NCBI RefSeq assembly: GCF_003052165.1
Contig: NZ_CP024869.1
Location: forward strand, 840,001 to 904,000
Source of the DNA: Dietzia sp. JS16-p6b
GTDB taxonomy: Bacteria; Actinomycetota; Actinomycetes; Mycobacteriales; Mycobacteriaceae
Direction of reading: 5' to 3'
Length of the DNA: 64,000 nt
Shown: positions 28,754 to 38,700 of the stretch, piece by piece
How positions within the stretch are numbered: position 1 is the first letter of the stretch
How the letters are laid out: the number at the start of each line of letters is the position of its first letter
Translations under genes and position numbers: made by a program
The notes under the pieces: model-generated
What the model saw: the letters and a program-made list of their open reading frames with translations, nothing else
Databases searched by the model: none
Told to the model about the DNA's origin: nothing

Positions 28754-29440
28754 TCAGTCCAACGGGAGGAGGTTGGTGGGGGTCTGGGACACCTCGTCGA
28801 CCCGATCGAGCTTCTGGCGCAGGGACTCCCACTCACCGGCGGGGATCTCCCTCGTCAGTCGCCGGAGGACGGCGGTATCCGGGGTGGCCCACGCGACGGG
28901 CATGGGGGAGATGAACTGGTACAGGTTGTCGGCGCCGCGGGCGCTGCGGTTACCCACCACCGCGACGCAGGGGACCCGCTCGCCCACACGGGCCTCGTGA
29001 CCGGGGATCTTCTCGCAACTGCGGACCGCCAGGGCGGGCAGCGTGCCGGCGGATCGGTCGACGGCGCGGTCGACCAGGGCCAGCAGCGTCACTCCGCGCG
29101 GTCGGACCTCCGCGACGATCGCCGGGACCAGTTCCGAGGTGGCGTAGGTGTGCGCCATCGACCCCATCTTGCGGGGGATGTACCAGATCATCGCCAGGCA
29201 CCCGATCGCGAAGACCCCGGCCACGGTGGCGACGATCCACCCCCATGCGGCCAGCTCGGAGTACAGGAGCATCCCGGCCCCCGCGGCGAGGACGACGACG
29301 CCGAGGACGCCCGCCGACCACTGGAGGCGACGCACCTCGGCCAGGCTCTCGTTGTTCCTGCGGACCCAGGCGTCGTCGACGGGGAAGTCGGCGAGGCGGT
29401 ACTGCTCGTGCGGCGTGCGGGAGGTGCGGTCTGAGGCCAT
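28754..29440 (-). CDS. DUF3239-like membrane protein
   Basis: A 228-residue protein with two adjacent hydrophobic segments (about 45-85: GVLGVVVLAAGAGMLLY and GWIVATVAGVFAIGCLAM) after a charged N-terminus (FPVDDAWVRRNNESLAEVRRLQ). A soluble C-terminal domain ends in LLPLD. It resembles the DUF3239 proteins of Corynebacteriales; this is a memory-based match. The ATG at 29440 is preferred, since upstream sequence is antisense to nothing recognisable and out of character. Function unknown. Confidence 0.7.
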   Translation of the reverse strand: MASDRTSRTPHEQYRLADFPVDDAWVRRNNESLAEVRRLQWSAGVLGVVVLAAGAGMLLYSELAAWGWIVATVAGVFAIGCLAMIWYIPRKMGSMAHTYATSELVPAIVAEVRPRGVTLLALVDRAVDRSAGTLPALAVRSCEKIPGHEARVGERVPCVAVVGNRSARGADNLYQFISPMPVAWATPDTAVLRRLTREIPAGEWESLRQKLDRVDEVSQTPTNLLPLD

Positions 29441-29499
29441 GGGTCCAGTATCCCAGGCGTCGCGGGGCGGGCGCGGCGACCAGGGTGGTCCGCGTGCCC

Positions 29500-31167
29500 T
29501 CAACCGACCTCGGGCAGGTCCGGTCCGAGCAGGTCGTCGGCGTCGACGATCCGGTACGCGTACCCCTGCTCGGCGAGGAAACGCTGGCGGTGGGCCGCGT
29601 ACTCGGCGTCGAGGGTGTCCCGGGAGACCACCGAGTAGAAGTGGGCCTGCCCGCCGTCCTGCTTGGGACGGAGGAGTCGTCCGAGCCGCTGCGCCTCCTC
29701 CTGACGGGAGCCGAAGGTCCCGGAGACCTGGACCGCCACGCTCGCCTCGGGCAGGTCGATGGAGAAGTTCGCGACCTTGGACACCACGAGGGTGGAGATC
29801 TCCCCGGAACGGAAGGCGTCGAACAGTGCCTCCCGCTCCTTGGTGGGCGTGGAGCCCTGGATGACCGGTGCGTCGAGCTCGCCCCCGAGCTGCTCCAGCT
29901 GGTCGAGGTAGGCGCCGATCACCAGGGTCGGCGCGCCCGCGTGCCGGGCGAGGATGCTCTTGACCACCGCGGTCTTGGTCCGCGCGGTCGAGCACAGCTT
30001 GTACTTGTCCTCCGCCTCGGCGGTGGCGTACATCATGCGTTCGTTCTCGGTGAGCGTCACGCGCACCTCCACACAGTCGGCCGGGGCGATCCATCCCTGT
30101 GCCTCGATGTCCTTCCAGGGGGCGTCGTATCGCTTGGGGCCGATGAGGGAGAACACGTCCCCTTCCCGTCCGTCCTCGCGCACCAGGGTGGCGGTGAGCC
30201 CGAGTCGGCGACGCGACTGCAGGTCCGCGGTCATCCGGAAGACCGGTGCTGGGAGCAGGTGCACCTCGTCGTAGATCATCAGCCCCCAGTCACGGGAATC
30301 GAACAATTCGAGTGCGCGGTGCACGCCCTTGGTCTTGCGGGTGACGACCTGGTAGGTGGCGATGGTGACCGGGCGGATCTCCTTGCGCTCACCCGAGTAC
30401 TCGCCGATCTCGTCCTCCGTGAGCGTGGTGCGGGCGAGCAGTTCGCGTTTCCACTGCCGCCCGGCGACGGTGTTGGTCACGAGGATGAGCGTCGTGGCCT
30501 TGGCGCGGGCCATCGCCGCGGCACCGACCATGGTCTTGCCGGCGCCACAGGGCAGCACGACGACACCGGACCCGCCGGCCCAGAAGGAGTCCGCCGCCAT
30601 CTGCTGGTAGTCGCGCAGCTCCCAGGGCTCGGACTCGGTGGACAGCGCGATCTCGTGCGCCTCGCCGTCGACGTACCCGGCCAGGTCCTCGGCCGGCCAT
30701 CCCACCTTGAGCAACTCCTGCTTGAGGCGGCCGCGCTCGGAGGGGTGGACGATCACGGTGTCCGCGTCGATCTGGGCGCCGAGCATCGGGGCGATCTTCT
30801 TGTGCCGTCTGACCTCGGCGAGCACGGCGGCGTCCAGCGAGATCAACGTCAGACCGTGGACCGGGCTCTTGACCAGTTGGAGGCGGCCGTAGCGGGCCAT
30901 CGTGTCCGCGATGTCGACAAGCAACGGCTGAGGGACGGGGAAACGGGAATAGGTGACCAGTACGTCGACGACCTGCTCGGCGTCGTGCCCGGCGGCCCGC
31001 GCGTTCCACAGGGCGAGCGGCGTGATCCGGTAGGTGTGCACGTGCTCGGGCGCGCGCTCGAGTTCGGCGAACGGTGCCAGGGCCTGTCGGGCGTCGCCTG
31101 CCTGGTCGTGGTCGATCTCCAGCAGCACGGTCTTGTCCGACTGGACGATCAGCGGTCCACCACTCAC
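29500..31167 (-). CDS. xpb: DNA repair helicase XPB (ERCC3 family)
   Basis: A 555-residue SF2 helicase. N-terminal XPB damage-recognition-like region (about 1-165), Walker A PCGAGKT (Lys211), DEVH box (300-303), the XPB-specific RED motif in LTATLVREDGRE, and a C-terminal helicase domain with QRLGRLLRPKQ (motif VI). The length matches mycobacterial XPB (Rv0861c). It unwinds 3'-to-5' in repair. The GTG start has GAGGAG upstream. The helicase-associated gene lies immediately upstream on the same strand, as in M. tuberculosis. Confidence 0.95.
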   Translation of the reverse strand: MSGGPLIVQSDKTVLLEIDHDQAGDARQALAPFAELERAPEHVHTYRITPLALWNARAAGHDAEQVVDVLVTYSRFPVPQPLLVDIADTMARYGRLQLVKSPVHGLTLISLDAAVLAEVRRHKKIAPMLGAQIDADTVIVHPSERGRLKQELLKVGWPAEDLAGYVDGEAHEIALSTESEPWELRDYQQMAADSFWAGGSGVVVLPCGAGKTMVGAAAMARAKATTLILVTNTVAGRQWKRELLARTTLTEDEIGEYSGERKEIRPVTIATYQVVTRKTKGVHRALELFDSRDWGLMIYDEVHLLPAPVFRMTADLQSRRRLGLTATLVREDGREGDVFSLIGPKRYDAPWKDIEAQGWIAPADCVEVRVTLTENERMMYATAEAEDKYKLCSTARTKTAVVKSILARHAGAPTLVIGAYLDQLEQLGGELDAPVIQGSTPTKEREALFDAFRSGEISTLVVSKVANFSIDLPEASVAVQVSGTFGSRQEEAQRLGRLLRPKQDGGQAHFYSVVSRDTLDAEYAAHRQRFLAEQGYAYRIVDADDLLGPDLPEVG

Positions 31168-31231
31168 TTCGGTTCTCCTCGCGTGTCGCGGGTCCGGTCG
31201 GGCCCGACCCTCCAGTGTCCCGAATTTCGCC

Positions 31232-33597
31232 TCAGCGTGTCGGGTCGACGTCCGCGACGGAGATCACGCGGTGCAGCGGCAGGCTCACGGCCTCGGCGGA
31301 GTCGGGCTCGATTCCCTCGATCCGTCCCCCTGCGACGGAGACGGGGACGACGAGCCGCGACGTCGAACGGCCCTGCGCGTCTACCACCGAGACCGTCACC
31401 GCGGTGCCCGACCCCGCGGCCTCGTGCAGGCGGGCGATGGCGGCCTCACCGGTGTACCCGCCCCCGAGGGGCCACGGGCCGCGCGGACTCGGTCGGCCGA
31501 GCGCATCGCCGCGATCGCCGTACGGAGCTCCGAGGGGGTGGCCAGACGGGTCGGGACGCGGCGGGCCCGACCGGGGGCGGCGGCACGGACGCGGGCCATC
31601 GGGCGGGTGAGGGCGACGACCGCCCCGGAGGTGTCCTCGACGACGGGGGCGAATCCGTGTTCCCGGAGCGCCTCGACGAGGTCCAGCGGGCGGGCCTGGG
31701 AGATGAGGACGGTCGGGGCGACCGATCGCACCGCGCACCTCTCCACCACCGGCGAGCCCAGGACCTGCGCCACCAGCGACGGGTCGTCGCAGCGCAGGAA
31801 CGACAACGCGGCCCCCGCCCGGAGCCGGCCGTGTCTGCGCGCCACGTCCTCGATGAGGTAGTCCAGGGACTGTGGGACCGGGGTGACGGAGGTCCGCGCC
31901 AGCAGTTCCCTGATCCCGGCGGCGGTCCGTCCCGAGTCCAGAGCCCGACGCAGCGACGTCTCGGTGACCCGGTAGGTGGTGGCGGCCCCCGCGGACTCGA
32001 CATCGGCGAGCAGCTCGAAGTCCGCCGCGAGCTCCGGCACGAGCGGCCCGGGGGCGAGGATGGTGAGGTCGGCCTGGACGATCACCTCCGAGACGGGCTC
32101 GGGGAGCGCCGCGCTCAGGACCGGCTCGAGGTCGTCGACCGAGGGGGTCGCGGCGGGGGGACCGGAGACCAGGAGCCTGGCCGCGCTGGTGGCGGTCGTC
32201 CCCACCACGAGCCCGAGCCGCCTCGCCTCCGCGACGATCTCTGAGCACGGCCGTGACCCTGCCCGTGAGAACCACATGGGTGAGAACCAGCGCACCACCT
32301 CCGGCACCAGCTCGTCGCCCGGCGCGGCCCCGGGCTCGAGCCCGGACAGTGCGCGCAGAACCCGGTCGCGCTCGCCGGCCGCGGGCGGGCCCACCGGATC
32401 GCCGAGGGCGGGCACCGTGCCGCCGCCCTCGATCTCGGAACCGACCCGCCACGGCGCGCGGGGCATCGACCACCAGGCCAGGACGAGATCCGCCCAGCGC
32501 CGCGCCCGGTCGCGTGCGGCCCACACGTCCGCGGCCTCGGTCGGTGCCCACACCGAGTCGAACCCGGTCTCGCCGACGTCGGTGTCGCCGACGGCGATCA
32601 GACCCGCGGCGGCGAGGACCTCGAGCAGCAGGGGGAGTTCCGCTTCTCCCACCCCGGCGGACCGGGCGATCCGGCGCAGTTCCCGGACCCCCACCCCGCC
32701 GGCCTTGAGGGTGGCGGCGGGGTGGAGGGACAGCGTCGCGATGACCGCGTCGCAGCGGTGGAGGAGGTCGAGGGCGGCCACGCCCCCGGACGCGTCGATG
32801 CTGTCGCCGGACGACGTCCCGGCCGTCGCCCCGGTGCCCGCGGGCCTTCGGCTCCCCGTGCCCGATGCCGACCACCAGGGGAGGTCGAGGAGAGACGAGC
32901 CGCTCGACCGGGCTCCGTGCCTGGCCCGGTCCAGGGCGTGTGCGCGGGGCACGACCACCTCGCCGTCGCCGGTGGCGGTGACCGAGGCGAGGCCGGCCTC
33001 GACGAGCTCCGCCGCCGCTGCACGGACCGTCTCCGACGCGGCGGGCCCGAGGGAACCCGCGGGCGAGCGGCCGCGGGCGACCGCCGTGAGGACACCCAGC
33101 GCCCGGTCGGACAGGCCACTCCACGCGGCGTCGAGCCGGGTCCCGACAGGCTCCCCGGGACGAGGGGCCGTCACCGGCGCGGCGTCGACCGCCGCGCCGG
33201 TGACGGGCACGATCCGGGCGTGGGTGATCTCGCCCCAGAACAGCGCGAGATCACGGAGGGTGTCCACGGCCGCGCGGAATGCCGCGTCGCCCTGGTCGAC
33301 ACCGAGACGCTCCGAGACCGCACCGATCGGCACCGGGCCGGAGTCGGCACCGAGCGCGGCGGCCGTGGACAGTACGAGTAGTTCCGGCCAGGTGAGCGTG
33401 CCGAGCGCGCGGGCGGTCGACGCGGGCAACCGCAGCCGTGAGGCGAGAACTCCCAGTGACGCCGGGGGAGGGGTGGCCACGTCCGCGCGTCTCTCGCACA
33501 GCCGCACGAGCGTCTCGTCGGGCAGTCCGGCCAGCCAGGTGGGGAAATCGGGTTCCCCACTGGTGGGGTGCCGGGGCGTGGTGCGGGAGGTCGACAT
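31232..33597 (-). pseudogene. Helicase-associated XPB/Ssl2 N-terminal-like protein, frameshifted near its 3' end
   Basis: The frame from ATG 33597 encodes about 700 residues typical of the actinobacterial helicase-associated protein next to XPB (Rv0862c-like: PDFPTWLAGLPDETLVRLCERR, TWPELLVLSTAA, VIVQADLTILAPGPL, SLDYLIEDVARRHGRLR). Around 31455-31475 the homologous reading leaves this frame. The first frame then runs into a Pro/Arg-rich tail ending at 31396, while the expected C-terminal domain (YTGEAAIARLHEAAGSGTAV...LPLHRVISVADVDPTR) is in the -1 frame to 31232. Adding one G or C in the GGGGG/CCCC runs restores one 788-codon frame. Either a true 1-base deletion or a homopolymer error. Confidence 0.85.
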
Positions 33598-33699
33598 ATC
33601 CGCACCAGCCTAGTGAGATGCGGCCGTCGGCGGGAACCGGTGGCGGTGGGGTCCGACCCAGGTGCTGACGGATCGGGCTCGAGGTGAGATGATGTCCAC

Positions 33700-33897
33700 G
33701 TGGCTGCCAAGAAACTGACCTACGACAACCCGGGATGGCCCGACGCCTCGTTCGGCGAGCACCCGGTGACCGAACTGGCTGCGCTCGTGGCGGGGGGGTT
33801 GTCCCCCTTCGGGCAGGAGATCTTCCCGTTGCCGCAGGAGCGCCTGAACTACGTCCATCCGGAGACGGTGGTCAACAGGTCCCTGCCGTCCCGCTGA
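33700..33897 (+). CDS. Conserved small protein (Rv0863-like)
   Basis: A 65-residue soluble protein from a GTG start with GAGGTGA upstream. Sequence features are a lysine-rich N-terminus and the LTYDNPGWPDASFGEHP and LPQERLNYVHPETV segments. A short gene in this spot, divergent from the XPB-partner gene, also occurs in mycobacteria (Rv0863, from memory). No function known. A perfect 18-bp hairpin follows. Confidence 0.75.
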   Translation: MAAKKLTYDNPGWPDASFGEHPVTELAALVAGGLSPFGQEIFPLPQERLNYVHPETVVNRSLPSR

Positions 33898-33959
33898 CCC
33901 ACCCACCGGTGCCCGGCGTCGGCGCGTCAGTCGGCGTGACGGCGTCGGTGTGGACGACA

Positions 33960-34000
33960 GAACGGCCCGCCACCCCCTGAGAGGGGGTGGCGGGCCGTTC
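33960..34000. terminator. Bidirectional terminator between the small gene and rpf
   Basis: A perfect 18-bp inverted repeat (33960-33977 with 33983-34000) around TGAGA, between convergent genes ending at 33897 and 34022. Confidence 0.85.
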
Positions 34001-34021
34001 TCGTGGCCGGTCCGACCCGGA

Positions 34022-34830
<809 letters not shown>

Positions 34831-34988
34831 GTGGTGCGTCCGATGCCAACTCGCTGACGAGTCTGACTCGAACAGTAGCGGGTTGATGCCGGATCGTCAC
34901 CATTCTGAGATAAAACCAGGTCACGCAGAAGGGCGGCTATCAGTGTTATCCGCTCGTTACCTGGAGATTCGCGGACGTGTGGGTTCCG

Positions 34989-35270
34989 TCACGCCCTGGG
35001 CGGCCGGGAGCCGAGGATGGCGTACAGCAGCCCCAGGAGGAACCCGACCGGGGTGAACACCATCGCGCCGACGTAGAGGAACGTGGGGGCGTCCCGGTCC
35101 AGCACGAACGGGGTGAGTGCGGCGAGGATCGTGAAGACGACTCCGACTGCGAAGACGGCCAGGGCGGCGACGAACAGCCCGCGACGTCTGGGGCGGGACG
35201 GGGTGGGCTGGGCCGCGTGAGGGGTCCAGGGGTCAGGGTCGTCGGCCGGGGGTCGGGCATCTGAGGTCAC
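34989..35270 (-). CDS. Small two-helix membrane protein (Rv0870c-like)
   Basis: A 93-residue protein from GTG 35270. A proline-rich N-terminus is followed by RPRRR and two hydrophobic helices (GLFVAALAVFAVGVVFTILAAL and VGAMVFTPVGFLLGLLYAILG). The frame extends upstream to 35411, but that would cover the cspB promoter. It lies divergent to the cold-shock gene, the same arrangement as Rv0870c-cspB in M. tuberculosis. Function unknown. Confidence 0.65.
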   Translation of the reverse strand: MTSDARPPADDPDPWTPHAAQPTPSRPRRRGLFVAALAVFAVGVVFTILAALTPFVLDRDAPTFLYVGAMVFTPVGFLLGLLYAILGSRPPRA

Positions 35271-35391
35271 ACCGGGCAGGCTACCGGCCCGATGGGGGCA
35301 CCGAACCGCCACCTCGGCGAGGGTAGGCTCGACGGCGACGTGGTGATGGTCGGTCGCACCTGTGCGCGATCGTGTGGAGAGGTGGTTCGCG

Positions 35392-35793
35392 GTGCCCAGT
35401 GGCAGGGTCAAGTGGTACGACGCGGAGAAGGGATTCGGTTTCCTGTCCCATGAGGGCGGGGAGGACGTCTACGTCCGGTCCGACGCCCTTCCTGCCGGCG
35501 TGGACACGCTCCGGCCCCGCCAGCGGGTGGAGTTCGACATGGTCTCCGGTCGGCGCGGCCCCCAGGCGCTCCGGGTGGTCGTCCACGAGGAGCCCACCGT
35601 CGCGCAGGACCGTGCGCCCCGGGGTGGCCCACGGCACTCCCCGGATGAGCTGCACGGGATGGTCGAGGACATGATCAAGGTGCTCGAGTCGACCGTCCAG
35701 CCCGAGTTGCGGCGCGGCCACCGTCCCGACCACAAGGTGTCGAGCCGGGTGGCATCGGTTCTCCGCGGGGTCGCCCGCGAACTGGACGCGTGA
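35392..35793 (+). CDS. cspB: Cold-shock domain protein
   Basis: A 133-residue protein. The N-terminal ~65 residues form a cold-shock domain with RNP1-like KGFGFL and RNP2-like DVYVRSD. A C-terminal extension of about 65 residues follows, as in mycobacterial CspB (135 residues). The start is GTG 35392 with GGAGAGG upstream. It is an RNA/ssDNA chaperone. Convergent with the DUF2771 gene, only nine bases apart. Confidence 0.92.
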   Translation: MPSGRVKWYDAEKGFGFLSHEGGEDVYVRSDALPAGVDTLRPRQRVEFDMVSGRRGPQALRVVVHEEPTVAQDRAPRGGPRHSPDELHGMVEDMIKVLESTVQPELRRGHRPDHKVSSRVASVLRGVARELDA

Positions 35794-35802
35794 CCGGCAG
35801 GA

Positions 35803-36312
35803 TCAGTCCGCGTAGTCGAACCCGACCGACCACTCGCCGCTGAGGATCGTCTCCGAGCCGTCCGCGGCGTAGACCAGCGCGACCGCCCGGAGCGCCAGCC
35901 CCTCGATCCGTCCCTCGTCGGGAAGGGTGACCGGGACGAGCAGTTCGCCGGGCCCGTCGGGCTCGACGGTGTACTCGCGGAACCCGTCCGCGCGGACCTC
36001 GTAGACGTCGAGCGTGGCGCGGCGCAGCTCGACCGGGAGCCGAACCGTGAGCGTGTGCTCACCCGAGATGACGAACCGGCCCACCGGATTGGCATAGGTG
36101 GTGCCGTCGAGGTCCGTGGCCGCGAACGGAGGGACCTCGACGTGATCGCGGTCGGTCGCGACGGTGATCGACGGCACCGACCCGTGGCGTGAGGCCGAGC
36201 CCTGCCACGCCCCCACGATCGCGGCGATCATGACGACCACCCACGCCAGGATCGCCCAGGTGACTGGACGAACGCGGGGGCCGGAGGCGGGGGCATCGCT
36301 GCGGGAGCTCAC
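35803..36312 (-). CDS. DUF2771 exported/anchored protein
   Basis: A 169-residue protein with one N-terminal signal-anchor helix (TWAILAWVVVMIAAIVGAW, about 18-36) and an extracytoplasmic beta-rich domain ending in WSVGFDYAD. It fits the DUF2771 family found beside this MFS gene in mycobacteria (Rv0875c-like). Its GTG start overlaps the stop of the upstream MFS gene by four bases (GTGA). Function unknown. Confidence 0.75.
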   Translation of the reverse strand: MSSRSDAPASGPRVRPVTWAILAWVVVMIAAIVGAWQGSASRHGSVPSITVATDRDHVEVPPFAATDLDGTTYANPVGRFVISGEHTLTVRLPVELRRATLDVYEVRADGFREYTVEPDGPGELLVPVTLPDEGRIEGLALRAVALVYAADGSETILSGEWSVGFDYAD

Positions 36313-37700
36313 TCCTCCATTCTGCCCAGCAGGCGTGCGCCGAACGAACGGGGGTCACGTGGTTCTCCGGGGAACCGGGGTCGGTTGCCGCCGAGCCCGG
36401 GCACGAGCGTGGATCCGCGCGCGGTCAGGAGGGACTGCGCGAACAGCAGGGCGCCGACGACCGCGATCACGCCGAAGCCCACGGTGAAGTCCGGCGGCAG
36501 GAGGACCCCCAGCGCGCCGCCCGCGACCCATGCCAGCTGCAGAGCCGTCTCGGACCGGCCGAACGCCGACGACCGCGCGGAATCCGGGATGTCCGTCTGG
36601 ATCGAGGCGTCGAGCGCCACCTTGCCGAGCGCGCTGCTCACCGCGGCCACGAGCGCGAGGGGGGCCGCCGCCCAGATGGAGCCGAGGACCGCCGCCACCA
36701 CCGCGGCCGACAACGCGGCCCCCGCCGCCGTCGTGGTGATCCGGCCCGGGCGGCCCAGCGGGAGGCGGGCGCCCACGGCGTTGCCCGCGAACGTGCCCAG
36801 ACCTCCTGCCACACCGGCGATCGCGAGCATCCCGGCCTGTTCCGCCGCCGTGGCGTTCTCCTGGGCCTTGGCCACGAACGCCAGGAACAGGGTGAGGAAG
36901 CCGGTCATGAGACGGACCATCGACACGGCCCAGAGGTTGGCCAGGACCTGACGACCCAGTGGCCGGGTCAGGACGGCCTTGAGTCCGCTGACGAGCGGAC
37001 GGCCGCGGTCCATGCGCAGGGTCGCGGACTCCTCGTCGAGCGAGGCCTCGGCGCGGGCGGGGATGGTCATCGCGACGTATGCCGACACGAGCGCCACCAC
37101 GGCGAGCAACCAGAGCGCCGCGTCCGAGCCCCACAGCCAGGACACGGCCCCGGCCAGGGCGCCCGCGATCAGTGACCCACACACGTGGCCGAGCACGGTC
37201 AGTCGGGAGTTGGTCCGGACCAGGTCGAGCGCCGGCGGCAGGACGTGGGGGGTGATGGAAGCCTTGACCACGCCGAAGGTCTTGGACAGGACGAGCATTC
37301 CCAGGGCGAGGGGGTACAGCAGCCACGAGTCGAAATTCAGCGCGAGGATCACCGCGAGCACCGCCCGCAGGGTGAAGGTGAGCGACACCGTGAGGCGCCG
37401 CCCGCTGCGAAGCCGGTCGAGCGCCGGTCCGATCACCGGGGCGATCACCGCGAACGGTGCCACCGTCACCAGCAGGTACAGGGCCACGTTGCTACGCGAC
37501 TCGGCGGTGGCGGCGGAGAAGAACAACGTGTTGGCCAGGGCGACCGCGAGGATGGCGTCGCACGCGAAGTTGGCGACGGTGACGTAGCTGAGCTGCGACA
37601 GGCCCGATCTGTTCGCCCCGTCGGCGTGGAAGACCCGCCGGACGCCTCGGCCGATTCTGGCCGCGGCACGGCGGGCCGGACCGGGGGAGCGGTCACCCAA
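36309..37700 (-). CDS. MFS transporter (Rv0876c-like)
   Basis: A 463-residue membrane protein with about eleven to twelve hydrophobic segments (FACDAILAVALANTLFF, VALYLLVTVAPFAVIAP, LFAQSLLTARG at the end), Rv0876c-like by context. The start appears to be TTG 37700, lying inside the stop region of the upstream glutaminyl-cyclotransferase gene (8-base overlap). This suggests translational coupling. Substrate unknown. Middle gene of a tight three-gene operon. Confidence 0.82.
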   Translation of the reverse strand: MGDRSPGPARRAAARIGRGVRRVFHADGANRSGLSQLSYVTVANFACDAILAVALANTLFFSAATAESRSNVALYLLVTVAPFAVIAPVIGPALDRLRSGRRLTVSLTFTLRAVLAVILALNFDSWLLYPLALGMLVLSKTFGVVKASITPHVLPPALDLVRTNSRLTVLGHVCGSLIAGALAGAVSWLWGSDAALWLLAVVALVSAYVAMTIPARAEASLDEESATLRMDRGRPLVSGLKAVLTRPLGRQVLANLWAVSMVRLMTGFLTLFLAFVAKAQENATAAEQAGMLAIAGVAGGLGTFAGNAVGARLPLGRPGRITTTAAGAALSAAVVAAVLGSIWAAAPLALVAAVSSALGKVALDASIQTDIPDSARSSAFGRSETALQLAWVAGGALGVLLPPDFTVGFGVIAVVGALLFAQSLLTARGSTLVPGLGGNRPRFPGEPRDPRSFGARLLGRMEE

Positions 37701-38595
37701 TGAGGCGCACCTCGTACATCGTGGGCCACAGCTTCCCGGTGAGCAGCACGTTCTCCGAACCGGGGAGCGCGGCGATCCCGTTGAGGACCGCCTCCGGGCT
37801 GGCGGGCCGGGGCCGCTCGAGCGCCGAGGCGTCGTAGATGGCGGTGACCGCGCCGGTGGCCGGGTCGATGCGGATGACCTCGTCGGTCATCCAGACGTTG
37901 GCCAGGACGGAGCCGTCCGTGCACTCGAGTTCGTTGATCTGGCGGACAGGCGCGCCCCCCGAGGTCACCGCGACCGTGCCCGTGGGCTCGAAGGTGACGG
38001 GGTCGCGGAACGTGAGCTCGTCGGAGCCGTTGCTCATGATCAGCCGCCCGCCGTCGAAACACAGACCCCAGCCCTGACCCTGGTACGGGGCCTCGGAGCG
38101 CACCTCGAGGGTCCGGGGATCACGATTGTGGGCGATCCCGTTGGTCCAGGTCAGGGTCCAGAGCGTGTCCGGTGTGACGGCCAGGCCCTCGCCGAACTCG
38201 TGGTCGGCCATCTTCACGGAGACGGTGGGCGGGCCACCGGCGAGAGGGCGGCGCTGCACCTCGGAGTGGCCGTACTGCCCGGTCGACTCGTAGATCTCGT
38301 CACCCACCACCTGCAGGCCCTGCGTGAACAACGCGGGGTCGTGCTCGAGGGTCCGGACGACCTCGACCGAGCCCCGTGTGGGACGCGGCTCGGACGGGCC
38401 CACCGGCACGTGTTCGCCGGCCGTGGCGCCCGAGCCCGAACCCGACCCGGTGGGCATGCTCGACGACGCCAGTGAGGCCTCGGCGGGCGTGGGGCTCCCG
38501 GCGAAGTCGGAACCCGTCGAGGAGCACGCCGCGACGGCACCGACGAGGGACAGTGTGACGGCGAGAGGGCCGAGGGTGCCGAGGACGCTGCGCAT
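37693..38595 (-). CDS. Glutaminyl-peptide cyclotransferase, lipoprotein
   Basis: A 300-residue protein with a signal peptide and lipobox-like AVAACSS (Cys24), then a Ser/Gly linker and a beta-propeller glutamine cyclotransferase domain (about 75-300). Family landmarks are DPALFTQGLQVVGDEIYESTGQYG, WTLTWTNG, YQGQGWGLCFDG, LNGIA. The enzyme forms N-terminal pyroglutamate on exported proteins. It heads the operon with the MFS and DUF2771 genes. Confidence 0.9.
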   Translation of the reverse strand: MRSVLGTLGPLAVTLSLVGAVAACSSTGSDFAGSPTPAEASLASSSMPTGSGSGSGATAGEHVPVGPSEPRPTRGSVEVVRTLEHDPALFTQGLQVVGDEIYESTGQYGHSEVQRRPLAGGPPTVSVKMADHEFGEGLAVTPDTLWTLTWTNGIAHNRDPRTLEVRSEAPYQGQGWGLCFDGGRLIMSNGSDELTFRDPVTFEPTGTVAVTSGGAPVRQINELECTDGSVLANVWMTDEVIRIDPATGAVTAIYDASALERPRPASPEAVLNGIAALPGSENVLLTGKLWPTMYEVRLIG

Positions 38596-38700
38596 GACTC
38601 AAGAATGCCGTACTCCGGGCCGAACCGCGACGTCGTGGCGATGGCGCGCATAATGGGTCGGGTGAACACCGAGGTAGACACGGATCAGGAGGCGGACCCC

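Noticed and set aside
29245-32244. Plus-strand open frame of 999 codons
   Set aside because: Antisense to the DUF3239-like gene, xpb and its partner. It spans several real genes and intergenic gaps and has no recognisable domain.
38605-38700. Upstream ATG starts (38605, 38641, 38653) for the DUF3027 gene
   Set aside because: No ribosome site precedes them, whereas GTG 38701 has AGGAGG at ideal spacing.
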